DNA from: Sindora glabra
Taxonomy: Eukaryota; Streptophyta; Magnoliopsida; Fabales; Fabaceae
Direction: 5' to 3'
NCBI GenBank assembly: GCA_020226215.1
Contig: CM035232.1
Coordinates: 48,174,179 to 48,238,178 of the forward strand
DNA: 64,000 bases
The translations under genes and the position numbers were made by a program. Shown here piece after piece: positions 26,751 to 39,350 of this stretch; position 1 is the first letter of the stretch, and each line of letters starts with the position of its first letter. The notes beneath the pieces were generated by a model. The model saw only the letters and a program-made list of their open reading frames with translations, had not been told where the DNA came from and made no database searches.

Positions 26751-26773
26751 ATTTACAAAGTATAGCGAATCAA

Positions 26774-26971
26774 TTGCCAAATGCATTTACTGGCCTAAAA
26801 AGAGAGACCAAGTCACATATATTAGCTACTAATGCTCTTGTAAAGATTGATATCCCTAAAGAACAATCTATTAATAAAAGAGCTAATAAGTCTAAGGCAC
26901 ACCAGAAGCGTGATAGACTAATTGGTTCAAAAGATAAAAAATCCCACAAAAGAAAAGGAGTAATTATTTAA
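26774..26971 (+). pseudogene. copia integrase-RT linker, still-open fragment
   Basis: This 65-codon open stretch begins MPNAFTGLKRETKSH, which matches the basic linker between integrase and reverse transcriptase in this copia family. It ends with a Lys/Arg-rich patch (IGSKDKKSHKRKG). It is the longest uninterrupted piece of the polyprotein and is not an independent gene. Confidence 0.75.
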
Positions 26972-27089
26972 GATGGGCCCATTAAAAAAATAGATACTCC
27001 TAAAAAGTCTAGAAACATAACAAATAATATAACTTTAGAAGAAGTTAAGGTACCTAAAAATGATGAAGATAATGAAAATAAGGAGATCT

Positions 27090-28780
27090 CAATAAGTTAT
27101 ATCTCAACAGGGAAAAGATTGAACCCCAAAGAAATAGTTATTAACAATATTTTTGCATATAATATAATATTTAATGTTATAAATAATGATGAGGATCATA
27201 AACCTAGATTTGTCAATAAGTGTTAACATAGATATGATTGATCAAAATGGAAAGATATAATTTAAGAAGAATTAATTTCACTTGAAAAATGTGAAATTTT
27301 TGTACTTGTAGTCCAAACACTTGAAAGTGTAATACCCGTTAGGTATAAATGGGTATTTGTGCAAAAATGAAATGAGAAAATTGAAGTTATAAGATATAAA
27401 ATGCAACTTGTCACCCAAGGTTTTACATAAATACTTGAAATTTATTATAAGTTTATTTATTCTCTTGTGGTGGATGCAATTATATTTCATTATCTCATTA
27501 ATCTGGTAGTACATGAAAAACTTGATATGCATCTTATGGATATTGATATAGCCTATTTATGTGGCTTACTTGATCATAATGCTTACATAAATATCCCACA
27601 AAGATTTAAGATGCCTAAAGTATATAATTCAAAGTCCTGAGAACTTTATTCAATTAAATTATAAAAATTTTTGTATAGACTAAAGCAGTCTGGACGAATA
27701 TGGTATAATTATGTCGATGGGTTTTCATAAAGTGAATAAATTTTAGATTTGCAATTATTATAAATGCTGATGACTTGAATATTATTAAAACTCTTGAAAG
27801 GATTCAAAAAGTAATTAATTGCTTGAAAAAAGAATTTGAAATGAAAGATCTTGAAAAAATAAAGTTTTGCCTTAATCGGCAAGTCAAGCATTTGAAAGAT
27901 AAAATTTTTATACATTAATCAACTTATACCTAAAATATCCTTAAAAAATTTTACATGAATAAAGCACATCCAATGAAATACCCCAATGGTTATTTCACTC
28001 ACTTGATGTGAAAAAGGATATCTTTTGATCTTGATATAATAATGAAAAGGTTTTTAGTGTTGAAGTACCATATCTTAGTGCTATTAGTGCACTGATATAT
28101 CTTACTAACAATACAAGACCTGATATAGCTTTTGTTGTTAGCTTGTTAGCAAGATTTAGTTCCTCTCTAATTTAAAGACATTGAAATGGAACTAAATATA
28201 TCTTTTGATACCTCTAAGATACTATTGATATTAGCTTATTGTATGTAAATGGATTTAGACCAGAGCTCGTAAATTATGTAAATGTTGGATATTTGTCTAA
28301 TCCACATAAAGTTCGATCTCAAATGGGCTATATATCTATAAGTGGTAATACAATTGTTTCATGGCGTTCCATTAAATAAACACTTGCTACCACATCTACT
28401 AATCATACAAAAATTATAGTGATTCACAAAGTAAGTTAAGAATATGTTTAGTTAAGGTTTATGACTCAACATATTTAAGAGACATGTAGACTATTCTCTT
28501 ACAAAAAACCTTTAACTATACTTTTGGAAGACAATGTTGCATGTGTAGCTTAATTGAAGGAAGGATATATCAAAGAAGATCGAATGAAGCATATTTCACT
28601 AAAATTCTTTTTCACTCATGATCTTCAAAAGAAAGGTGATATTGATGTTTAACAAATCTGTTCAAATGATAACTTAGCAAACATATTTACCAAGGTATTA
28701 CCTATATCAATATTTGAAAGATTACTACACAAAATTGGAATGTGTTAGCTCAAAGATCTTCAATGATGTTATGAATAGGG
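27090..28780 (+). pseudogene. copia reverse transcriptase and RNase H remnant
   Basis: Reverse transcriptase starts near 27230 with RYKWVFVQK-like sequence followed by a stop. The catalytic YVDD box has become Asn-Ala-Asp-Asp (27763-27774). After a frameshifted zone come EFEMKDLEK-like and KHLKDKIFIH-like motifs, then a stop. RNase H follows from about 28070 (NNTRPDIAF-like, then SWRSIK and a stop) to about 28770. Frameshifts and stops make it certainly inactive. Confidence 0.85.
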
Positions 28781-28888
28781 GGAGTGTACAAGGAACTGTG
28801 TACTTTTTTTCCTTTACTAGGGTTTTTTGCCTTACTGGGTTTTTCTTTGGTAAGATTTTAATAAGGCATATTCCTTGTACAAAAGACA

Positions 28889-28900
28889 TCCAAAGAGAAG
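28889..28900 (+). other. Polypurine tract of the + strand copia element
   Basis: The purine-rich CCAAAGAGAAG lies directly before the TG of the 3' LTR, where plus-strand DNA synthesis would be primed. Confidence 0.65.
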
Positions 28901-29115
28901 TGTTATGAATATATTATTATTCATCATTATGGATATCTATTTAGTTTCTCAACTTCTAGATTCATTGAATTACTATGAATGTTATGAATCTATGGATCAT
29001 TTGTATAAAAGCAAAAATTGAATAAAAAGTTCATCACTTCTTCTCTATATGCCATCTTTCTCTTACTCATCTATTTACTAGTTTTTTCTTATAAAAATCT
29101 CTTTATTTTCTAACA
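28901..29115 (+). repeat. 3' LTR of the + strand copia element
   Basis: It starts TGTTATGAAT and ends TTTTCTAACA (canonical CA). It is 41 bp shorter than the 5' LTR because an internal segment including the TATA box is missing. Confidence 0.88.
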
Positions 29116-29799
29116 TAAGCATAATAATAAGAAAAACAATGAAATCAATACATATTAACATAATAGAGATATAAGAATAACTCTCATGCATGTAATTCTT
29201 TAAATCTTAAAATTTTTCTTGAACTCTCAAATTAATTTATATTATTATTTTAAATAATTAACATATTAGATTAAAGCAAAGTTAGGATTTCAAGTTAAAA
29301 TTGCTATACATACAGAATTTAGTAGCAATAATACTAAATTAATGTGAAAATTTCTTAAATTGGCAATAAATTGATATTAAAATATCTTTTAGTAATAATT
29401 TAATGTTCACATAATCTTTCAAGAACTAATTCTGTAATTTAACTCTATATTATTTATTGCATTATATCTTTCTAAGTATAGTAATTAATATATAGAAGAT
29501 ATTAAATAAAATTAATTATAACTAAAATATTAATCAAAATTAAATTTAAATCATTCTTCAATTGAACGTATAATAATTGCAAATGTAACAAAAAAGTATT
29601 CACCGTGTTTAATTTGTGTAGGTTTAAACTACTACTCATAAATAGATTAAATATAATATTTAAAATAAAATTGAATAACTAATTAAAAATCAATCACATT
29701 ACATCATAATAATAAAAATCATAAGTTCTAATAATTAATTATTAAATTATTATCCTAAAGCTATAGTGTAACTTAGTTATTCATTTAGAAGAAAAATAA
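29116..29799. other. AT-rich intergenic DNA, nothing recognised
   Basis: No ORF, repeat boundary or motif could be supported. Confidence 0.5.
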
Positions 29800-31425
29800 T
29801 ATGAAATATAAAACCTTTTTAAAATCCTCCCAATTGATGTGTATTTATTTTTATACATAGTATTGCAAAATTTATGTAAAAATGTTGACAAAATTTAATT
29901 AAATAAATTTAATTTTGATATTCAGATATTATTATTAAAAATATAATGTGTAATTAATTGATTTAATTAATAATTTTTATACTAAAATTTTAATTTATTC
30001 AAATATTTAGAAAATTTAAAAATAAAATATATAATTTTATATTTATACTATTTAATGATATTAACATCTCTATTATAAGTAATATAAGTAAACATGAAAA
30101 ATAGAAGAATATGAACAAAGCAAATAAAATGAAGAGAAACAATGTCTAAGCTAATAAACAATAAGAGTTAAAAATAAAATATGTAGTAAAATAAATTAAC
30201 TTAATGAAATGAAAATTTTAAAATGTTTAAAATATTTTTACTGTAAAAAAATTACATTGTGATAAATTTATATTATCCAATAGTATTTAAGTTGTAAATA
30301 ATATAATTGAAATAAAAAGTATGAAAAATAGTGCATGAAATATAAAGCTTTGATAAAATCTCAATTAATATCTACTTAATTTGACACATAGTACCTGAAA
30401 CTTAAAAAAATGTTAATAAAATTTAAATAAATAAACTTGATTTTAGTCTTTGAGTATTGTATTAAAAAATACAAAATTTATTTAAAATATTTAATAATTG
30501 ATTCATGTGTTGCATATTAAAATATAATATGCAATTAACTGATTTATTTAATAATTTTTATATTAAAATTTCAATTTATTTAAGATATTTATAAAAATTT
30601 AAATATAAAATATATAATAGTACGTTTATGATATTAAGTGATATTAATATCTTAGTTATAAGCAATATAAGTGGATATAAAAAATAAAATAACATGAACA
30701 AAGAAAATAAAAAGAAGAGAAATAATATTTAAACTAATAAACAATAAGATTTAAAAATAAAATGTATAATCAAATAAATTAATTGAAGTAAATAAAATCT
30801 TTAACTTATTTAAAATATTTTATTATAAAAAATTATATTGTGATAAATTTATACTACACAATAATATTTGAGTTGTAAATAATATAAGTGAAAAAATATA
30901 AGAAATAGTGCATGAAATATAAAGCATTGGTAAAATCTTAGTTGATATGTATTTAATTTAACATATAATACCTAAAATTTGATATCAAAAAAATTTTAAT
31001 AAAATTTAAGTAAATAAGTTTGATATTAATCTTCAGGCATTGTACTTAAAAATTATAATATTTATATACTAAAATTTAATTTATTTAAAATATTTATAAA
31101 AATTTAAATATAAAATATATAATATTATATATATCATTCAGTTATATTAATATTCAAATTATAAACTATGAAAGTGAACATGAAAATAAAAAATATGAAA
31201 CTAAACAAATAAAAAGAAGGTAAATGATGATTAAAGTATAAAACAATGAGAATTGATAATAAAATATATGGTAAAATAAATTAATTCATTAATTAAAAAC
31301 TTTAAACTATTTATTATTTTAAAATATTTATCCTAAAAAATTATATTACATTAAATTTATATTAGTCAATAATATTTTAATTATTATAAATAAATTATAA
31401 ATAGTATAAATGAAAAGAAAATATG
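29800..31425. repeat. Tandem repeat, three units of about 0.5-0.58 kb
   Basis: Unit starts marked by GAAATATAAA(A/G)C lie near 29802, 30337 and 30915. Each unit contains in order a TTAATAAAATTTAA-like block, AATAATTTTTATA(C/T)(T/A)AAA, AATATAAGT..ACATGAAAA, AAAAAGAAGAGAAA and AAAAATTA(C/T)ATTGTGATAAATTTATA. The last unit runs into the hairpin at 31426. There is no coding capacity. Confidence 0.75.
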
Positions 31426-31474
31426 GAGACAGTGTTGGGCGGGAAAAAATTTTCCCATAGCCCAACGTGTCCCC
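31426..31474. other. Strong imperfect palindrome (hairpin)
   Basis: Inner arms GTTGGGC (31434-31440) and GCCCAAC (31460-31466) pair. Inside them GGGAAAA and TTTTCCC pair around a 2-base loop with a 3-base bulge. The flanks GGAGACA and TGTCCCC extend the stem with few mismatches. It is a GC-rich stem in very AT-rich DNA at the exact end of the tandem array. Confidence 0.8.
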
Positions 31475-32300
31475 AGAAAAATCATAAAAAAAAAATCTTA
31501 CTTTCATAGTATAGTATAAGATATAAAATTATAGATATGGATAATATAGATAGCATAAATATGAAAGCACACGTATGCGAATCTATATATTGCTAGTTTT
31601 TAATGTCTAGATTATGATCGTATTATTAAAAGAAGCTTATTTAAGAAAGCTATCCAAAAAGTTAATATTTTAGTGGCATATTCAATATTATTTTAAAAAT
31701 TTTACTTCTTATCGTATTTAGAGTTTAAATCTAAAATTTTATGTATATATTAAATAAATTATTATTTTTATCATTATAAAAAAGTTATGCTAAAAATTAT
31801 TGTCATTCATAATTCAAAATACTATATAGAATGAAATACAATATCTTACATCACACCCAATGATTTTGATCCGAATAAGAAAATTTTTATCAATAAAAGC
31901 ATTTATCTCCTGGGGAAAGTTGCCCGTAAAACTAACTTAAAAACATGAAATTTCCATGATTTTCTTAATAATTATAAATCAATAATTAATAGATTTTTCT
32001 TAATTAATTAAGTAAGAAAATAAAACCTCATTTGAGTGCTTATAAATTTGTCCAGCAGAAAACTTTTTGCAGGAGGATCAAATAGCACTAACCCTTATAT
32101 TACTTATTTATAGAGGCGGCAAATTAATAAATTAAGATAAATATTAGTTAGATTAAAAATGGATGGGTCATTATTAATTTACTTATTTATTTATAATCTA
32201 ATATACAATTTTAAATGGGTCATATATGACCCATGATATTTGGATATATGGTTAACTTGATTCATCTATTTATCTATCAAATTATTATTATTTTATATTG
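31475..32300. other. AT-rich intergenic DNA, nothing recognised
   Basis: No ORF or repeat boundary could be supported. Confidence 0.5.
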
Positions 32301-32702
32301 AAAAAATTATATTTTACTCCCTTCAACTATAGGATTGTTAGATTTTACTCTTTTAAACTATTGAAGCTTGGATTTTACCTCTTTTAACATTATAAAACTT
32401 GGATTTTACCCCACCATTACTAACTTAATGGAATTTATTAGGAAAATCGTTACTATATTTACTAATTTTAAAATTTTTTTCACTTATCGATAGTTATGAA
32501 TTGCCGCTAAGGATAATAGTATTGATTTCTAACCATTATTAAGTTTACAAAATCACTGCTAAATATTATAATTGTTAACTTGATAACGGTGGGGTAAAAT
32601 TCAAATTTTATAAAATTGAAGAACGTAAAATTTAAGTTTTAATAGTTTAAGAGGATAAAATTTAATAACCCCATAATTGAAAGAAATAAAAGATAATTTT
32701 TT
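32301..32702. mobile_element. MITE with ~125-bp terminal inverted arms
   Basis: The left arm 32301-32426 and the right arm 32578-32702 are reverse complements along their whole length with scattered mismatches. Shared landmarks are AAAAAATTAT at the ends, TTTTAAACTATTGAAGCTTG versus its complement, and GGATTTTACCCCACC at the inner ends. The unique centre is about 150 bp and non-coding. Long arms with a short centre suggest a Mutator-type or fold-back MITE. The target-site duplication is obscured by flanking A/T. Confidence 0.8.
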
Positions 32703-35700
32703 ATTTTATTATTTTTATTGGCATTATTTTTATTACTATTATTTCAAAACAAACTTATACTATCAAAATTTTTATTCTTTATTTTTATTTCCTTTTTAAA
32801 ATTATAATTTTTATCATATTTTTTAACATTAATTTCTCAAAATTGTTTTAATATTAAATATAGTTGATTAAATATTTTAATATTAATATATATTAAACAA
32901 AACTTATTTAACTTAAAATACATATTACAATAAAATTAAAAGATTCAAAATAAAAAATTATATGAGTTCTCTTATGATGATAAATTACATTTTAAAAATT
33001 GTATATATATATTAATGATTAGATTTTAATTTGCAAAATATTATAATAAAAGTTAACATTACTGGTATGTTAATATTTACAAAATATAGCCAAAGATTTA
33101 ATATATAGTTATACAATACATTACATGCAGCATGTGATATTGTAAAAAATTTTTATTTAAAAATTAAAAAATTAATTTTAAGATTATTTTTAAATTTTAA
33201 TAGTAAAAATAGCAAATTATATGAATTTTAGTACAAATAATTGAATTTGATTTTACTTTTTTATAAAAAATTGATATTTTCACGTAATAAAAATATTATA
33301 ATATTTTATTTTAAATAATTAATTTTAAAAATATCTTAATTATATTAAAATTTTGAAGATATTTTATTACAATATTTTCTTTATTTTACAATATTAATTT
33401 ATAAAATGCACAAATTTACTTCTTATAAATATAAATGGATAAATGACTATTTATGAATTAACTTTATATAATTCTTATTTCAATGGATCAATAATGACTT
33501 GATTCATATTTATCTTAAAGTTGAAATGAATGGATTAAAATAAAACTAAATAAAAATAGATTATTTAATTAAAGACGTGTCTTTGGATTTGACATCTTTG
33601 CGCCAAGAAAAAGAAGAAAAAACACATAAAATTGATAAAATCATTAAAACAATATAAAGTACAAATGTATTACATTTTTTCGTTGCATGCTAAGAAGACA
33701 TGTTTCATTTTTACCTGCACACGTAAGGTGCTTTTAAGGAATAAATTTGAATCCATAGAATGTAAAGTTAGTATCGTCAAATTTATTAATCAAAATACTT
33801 TGTTTGAAATTTAAAAGGTATTGATATTGTCTTGGATTATACTTTTATTTTTTTGGTCAACCTAAACTCAATATTATATACACACACTAATTCCTTCAAC
33901 TATCACATATTTAAAATTTCAAACCAAATTTCTTAGCATAAGTGCTTGAAGGGTGTAAGTCTAAATTAAATAACATAAATAACAAAAAATTAAATCACAA
34001 GCATATATAGTTCATAAAAAAATTATGATGCGAAGGAAATAGGTAAATCATATCATTTTAAATCTATTAAAAAGAATAACCAAGAACAATACATCATCAT
34101 CAAGAACCACAAATAGAAGCAGACTCATTCAATTTGTAATATCTTGATGTGCCATAATAAAAAAATATGAATCTTCATTGTTTTCATAGTGCTATTATAT
34201 ATTATGTTCTTCAATTTCATGATTGTTCCATGCAAGGTCATAACCATGCTCTCTATTTGCAAATGAATGATACTAAACATGAAATTGTTAATTATAATAC
34301 GTTTAATTTTCCTATTAATTATTTATATTCTCATAATGGAAAATAATTTTAAAAGAATTCGAAACATTAACCTAATTATAAAAGTTATTCACGACATCAA
34401 ATATTTGATAAAACTTTTGATTGACTATATGAAATTAATGTATAACAAGCGACCTTTAAATAAAAGATTTCAAAGTCAAATTGTTATAACATATTAATTT
34501 ATCTAATGATTGATTATCATAATTAATTGTGAAATTTGATTGAAAATTTAGAGGAATATGAAAATAATTATAGTATATTTACTAATTATCAATCAACAAA
34601 AGTCAATAACTTTATTAATTTATATTTTTGTAAATTTGTATTTAGTTTTTATAATTAGTAATTTTATATTTTTAAATTCATATGTTTATGTAATAATTAA
34701 TATTATTTTAAACTTTATTTTAAAAATAAAATCAATGGAATTTATAATGAATTATTACATTGTTTCTACATTCTTAAAAATTCAAAATTTTAATTAATTT
34801 CAATTCAAAATTTAAATTGGCAGAGAATTTCTGAATCATTAAAAACATAATATTTAATTTATTAATTGCCAAATGGATTTATAGGTGGAATAAAAAAGTA
34901 TTTATGAAGTTAATATATAATAAACATTATTTAAATAAAAGATATCAAGGTCAAATACTTATAACATATTATTTGTTCCAATAATTGATTATTTCAATAA
35001 TAGTATCTGATTATTATTATTATTATTGATTGAGAAAATTGATCAAATATTAAAGAGGACAAGAAAATAATTGTTGTATATTTGATAATTATCAATCATC
35101 AAGAATCAATTTTTGTTGATGAAAAGTTTATAGATTATCCAACTAACCTAATTTTTAATGAAAAATAAAAATTATCTTAGTTATTATCTAATCATAATAT
35201 TTAATTTTAACTAAAGAAAAAGTCAATTAAACAAATATTTGAAATAACCAAATTAATACATATTTTTTGTAAGATTTTTCTTATTTTTTATAATTGGTTA
35301 TCACAATTAATGAAATATTAAATTATTTTTTTAAAATGTATACTTCACTTTAAAATGAATTAATATATTTTTTATATTTTTAAATATCAATTAAATATTA
35401 TATTCTTTGCATTAAATTTTATGATTTTTCAAATTTTTTTATATTTTTAATTAATAAATTTAAAATAAGTCTAATTATTTGTATATTATAAACTAAGAAA
35501 GAAAATATTAATATACATGAATGATGATTTGAAATTCATAGGTATCTAATATTTAATTTTTAATTATTGATAAAATCAATTTTCTAACGAAAATATATGA
35601 ATTTCATACTTCTATAAATTTATACGTTTCCATAGTAATTAATATTTGTTTTGTTCATTAAAATTGTAATAAAAAGAAAGGAAAGCAACTTTACCTACAA

Positions 35701-36079
35701 TAAGCAAATCAAGGTTCGTGTATATAGTATATTGGCAGGGTTCTAATGTAAAAAAATCATTAAACACTAAGGCAAAACAGATACAAGATGCAAAAATATG
35801 TAAATGTATAAAGATTACACTAATTGCATATGAAATGAGAGCAATTCTGTCACGAGATCTACATTGTTATCAAGTTGAGCCTTCTTATAGGATGAAAGTG
35901 CTTAAATATAGGTTGAAAACTCCAATATCCTAACTTGCTCATGTTTGGAAAGGGCAGTGTGGGAGGAAGCTTTTGTAGAATTGCTAAGGGGCTAGCAAAG
36001 TGTTAAAAGTAGAAAAGACAGAGAGTGCATATAGAGTGGTATAGTTAATTTGGCAAACAAGGAGTCCTTTTTTTTGTTA
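32703..36079. other. AT-rich intergenic DNA with a local duplication
   Basis: A segment at about 34430-34615 recurs at 34905-35110 (shared AACATTATTTAAATAAAAGAT-type phrase trimmed to the limit, then TATAACATATTA and AATTATCAATCA). The short + frames at 34267-34497 and 34558-34797 are hydrophobic AT-rich artefacts inside it. A less AT-rich patch at 35690-36060 has a 71-codon + frame (35718-35933) with no recognisable motif. Confidence 0.45.
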
Positions 36080-37555
36080 GTTCCGAAATACTTAGATTAT
36101 GTTTAGAATAACAAGTAAATTAGTTTATAATTTATTAATTTGATCAATAAGTTATAAATTAATTTTTAAAGATGATTTATATACTAACTTATTAAAAAAA
36201 GATAAATTCTGATTTGATAAATTACATTGAGTAAGTTATAGCTTATAAAGTATTATCTCTTCAAAATTTTTTAAATCTATCTTTATTTTTTATTAATTTA
36301 CAACTTATACCTTTTATAACATAAAATTAAATATTATTTTTTATAAGATAAAATTAATTTAATTTTAATATAATTATATCCTAATTTTAAACTATAAATG
36401 TATAAAAAATATGTATATAAATAAATATATAATATCATAAAATATAATCATGTAATTATAATTATTAGTAATTATAATTTTGTTATAAATGATAAAATAA
36501 AAACTATGTAAATAAGTATATATACATAAATTCATAAAATATAATTAATTAAATATTAGATATTATATTTTTATTTTTGAACATATTAATTATATTAATA
36601 TAATTTGATATTTAGATAAATATGAATTATTTTAATTATATATTTATTTCTATTAATATATCCTTTTACGTTATTTTATAATTTTAGAAAGTTTAATAAC
36701 TTAGACAATCAGTAGTTATCAGCTATCAGTTATTAATTATAAGTTATTAGTTATTAATTAACTCATTAGTTATTAGTTAATTTATTAACTACTTATACGA
36801 AGTAAAGCCTTAAGCTTTGTTTTATATAATAAATAAGTTAACTTATAATTTATTAACTTAATTAATAAGTTATAAACTAACTTTTAGAAGTATTTTATAT
36901 ATTAATTTATTAAAAAATAAGTTCTAATTTAATAAGTTATCTTGAATAACTTATAGCCTATTAATTACTATCTTTTCAATTTTTTTTCTAAATCTATCTT
37001 TATTCTTTTTATTAATTTATAATTTATATCCTTCATAATATAAATCTAATTTTTTTTATAAAATATAATCAATTTAATTTCAATATAATTGTATCTTAAT
37101 TTTAAACTATAAATATATAAAAATATGTATGTAATAAATACGTGATATTGTAAAATATAATTATGTAATTATAATTATAAGTAATTATAATTTTGTTACA
37201 AATAATAAAATAAAAACTATGTAAATAAATATATAAATTCATAAAATATAATTAATTAAATATCATATATTATATTTTATTTTTGAATATATTAATTATA
37301 TTAATATAATTTAATATTTAGATAAATATAAATTATTTTAATTATATATATTTTTACATTATTTTGCAATATTAACTAGTTCAATAGCTAATTTTGTGAA
37401 ATACTTCTTAGATAATATAATAACTTATTAATTATTAGTTATAAACTATCCATTATCAGTTACTTTATCAGTTAATAGTTAATTTATTAGTTACTAACTA
37501 ATTTATCAATTATCAATTAATTTATTAGTTATTTATACGAAATGAAGCTTTAGGA
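36080..37555. repeat. ~0.73-kb direct tandem duplication
   Basis: The left copy (about 36083-36810) and right copy (about 36815-37555) run in parallel: AGTTTATAATTTATTAA, AAATCTATCTTTATT, TATATCCT, then CTTATACGAAGTAAAGCC versus TTTATACGAAATGAAGCTT at the ends. The right copy begins GCTTTGTTTTATATAA and ends TTATACGAAATGAAGC, which look like weak inverted ends, so each copy may be an AT-rich MITE. Related sequence recurs near 62570-62770. Confidence 0.6.
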
Positions 37556-39040
37556 GGTTGAGAGCCACGTTACATGATTATTGATTTCTAGGAATGGGTG
37601 GTTATCACATCAAAGTGGGTTAGTTGATTGACTTCACTAATATCACATGATGTAAGGGTTAACCTATAAAGAGCGTATTCAATAAAGAATTTTTTAGGTA
37701 ACTTTTAACTAATTTGATAGTATTTAACTATTTGATTGAGTCAATCAACTAATTTAATTATTTGATAAACAACTTATTGAATTAACTGATTGACTTTTAA
37801 TTAGTTAATTTGAAAAAGTTAGTGAATCTAATATTTTCAATTAATTTATTGATAATAGACTTGTAAAAATATAAAATTATTTTTAAATAATATATCTATT
37901 TTCATTTATATCCTTACTAGAAAAAGATTAAATAATTTTGTTAAATAATAATTATTGATTTTTATAAAGTATTTATAAAATATAATAATTTATTTTTAAT
38001 AAATATAATAATTTAATAAATATAATAAATATTTAATTATATTTTAAATTCATTATATTTTCAAGCAAGTATGACTTAAAAAATTACTTAAAAATAAATT
38101 ATTATATTTTTAAAAATAAATCAGATGATAAATTTAAAATATTATTAAAGTAAAAAATTACTTAAATAAATTATAAAATATATACACATTTTTACATGTT
38201 ATTTTGTATATAAATAGCTAATAAAAAATAATTAATTTTATTAAATATCTTTATTCAAATAGTTAATATTATCAGTTAATTAAATTAATTAGTACAATCA
38301 ATTATTAATTAATAAATAATTCAATCAATTAATTATCATACAAGGTTAAAATAGGAACAATCACCCATGATCAATTACTTGTGATACGTTCTTATCAAAT
38401 TTCGACTAATATATTTTGACTTACTTATCATCGGCTTAGTTTTTAAGTAGTCCTTTCATTATGTCGAAAAATAGCATGAAATCTCCTTATAAACTTTAGT
38501 TCCCTCTCCGTTTGGTCAAATGAAGATATTTCGCTGAATTATTGAAATTTTGCAAAAAAAGTTAGGCAAAATAATATTATTTTAAATTATATAAAAATAG
38601 AATTTACAAAGATTTAGTATATTTTTATACATTTTTAAAAATTAAAAGTTTGAATTTCTTTTAATTCATATGTTAAATTGATAGAAATTTTTGTAATTAT
38701 TGAAATTATCATAATATTATATAATATTTAATTATATTAATTGATATATCGTGTAACTTTTCCTCAAACTTTCTTTGTTAAGGCCTTGTTATAGTAATTC
38801 GGTAATTTTAAATTTGTGATGACGTAGTATAATATAAATTATTGAATGAAATTATTAAAATTTTTAATAATTTTATTTAATAATATAAAATATGTCACGT
38901 CACCATAATTTTAAAATTCTTGAAATACAATAGAATTTTTTTCTTTATTAATATTTTGATATGTAATACCTAAAATTGTTATTTTTATATATTAAAATTT
39001 AGGATGTAGAATATTTTATTATTTTATTATTATTATCATG
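37556..39040. other. AT-rich upstream intergenic DNA
   Basis: No gene is visible. Clusters of AGTTAATT/AATTAACT around 37690-37850 and 38260-38340 could be the ends of another AT-rich element, but boundaries cannot be drawn. Confidence 0.4.
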
Positions 39041-39100
39041 GGATATGGATAATTTATGCGTGTATGTGCCTGAATTGACAAAGACCACTTGGTCCCTCCC

Positions 39101-39109
39101 ACACGTGGC
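39101..39109 (+). promoter_or_regulatory. G-box / ABRE-like element
   Basis: ACACGTGGC contains the CACGTG core bound by bZIP and bHLH factors. It lies about 1.45 kb before the receptor start codon and some 330 bp before the pyrimidine patch. Single short sites are weak evidence. Confidence 0.35.
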
Positions 39110-39340
39110 AACTAATTCCAAACACGACTATGATTTAGAAAGGGAAATGGAAAGAGAGAAACAAGAGGGAAAGTTTTCTGACACCAGAGAAGGTCGAACA
39201 TTGAACCAAGATTTTTTTTTTATTAGTTTTTAATAAATAAAAACAAATGGCAAGAAATAAAATAAAACAAATCTTTTATTTTCGAGTGTGACGAGGACGT
39301 TTGGTTCAAAAGAGCGTCCAAGTTCTCTTCATGTAAGAAT

Positions 39341-39348
39341 GTGGGACC
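39341..39348 (+). promoter_or_regulatory. TCP-type site GTGGGACC
   Basis: The reverse complement GGTCCCAC fits the class I TCP pattern GGNCCCAC. It sits immediately before the CT-rich patch of the receptor promoter. Confidence 0.3.
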
Positions 39349-39350
39349 TG

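Larger units (their letters stand above)
23984..29115 (+). mobile_element. Decayed Ty1/copia LTR retrotransposon
   Basis: The element is 5.13 kb: 5' LTR (23984-24239), degraded gag, integrase, reverse transcriptase, RNase H and 3' LTR (28901-29115), the gag-IN-RT-RH order of Ty1/copia. Flanks TAAGA (23979-23983) and TAAGC (29116-29120) are a 5-bp target-site duplication with one change. The two LTRs differ at roughly one base in nine by my count, so the insertion is old. Stop codons and frameshifts are frequent throughout. Most of gag and all of protease are missing between about 24520 and 25740, where a minisatellite is found. Confidence 0.9.

Noticed and set aside
27278..27915. - strand frames 27278-27532 and 27709-27915
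   Set aside because: They are antisense to the decayed reverse transcriptase of the + strand copia element.
34267..34797. Two consecutive + strand hydrophobic small ORFs
   Set aside because: Composition is plain AT-rich (Ile, Leu, Asn, Lys), they lie in a local duplication, and have no splice or promoter context.
35718..35933. 71-codon + frame in a less AT-rich patch
   Set aside because: No recognisable motif, no splice sites giving a longer frame; too short to claim.
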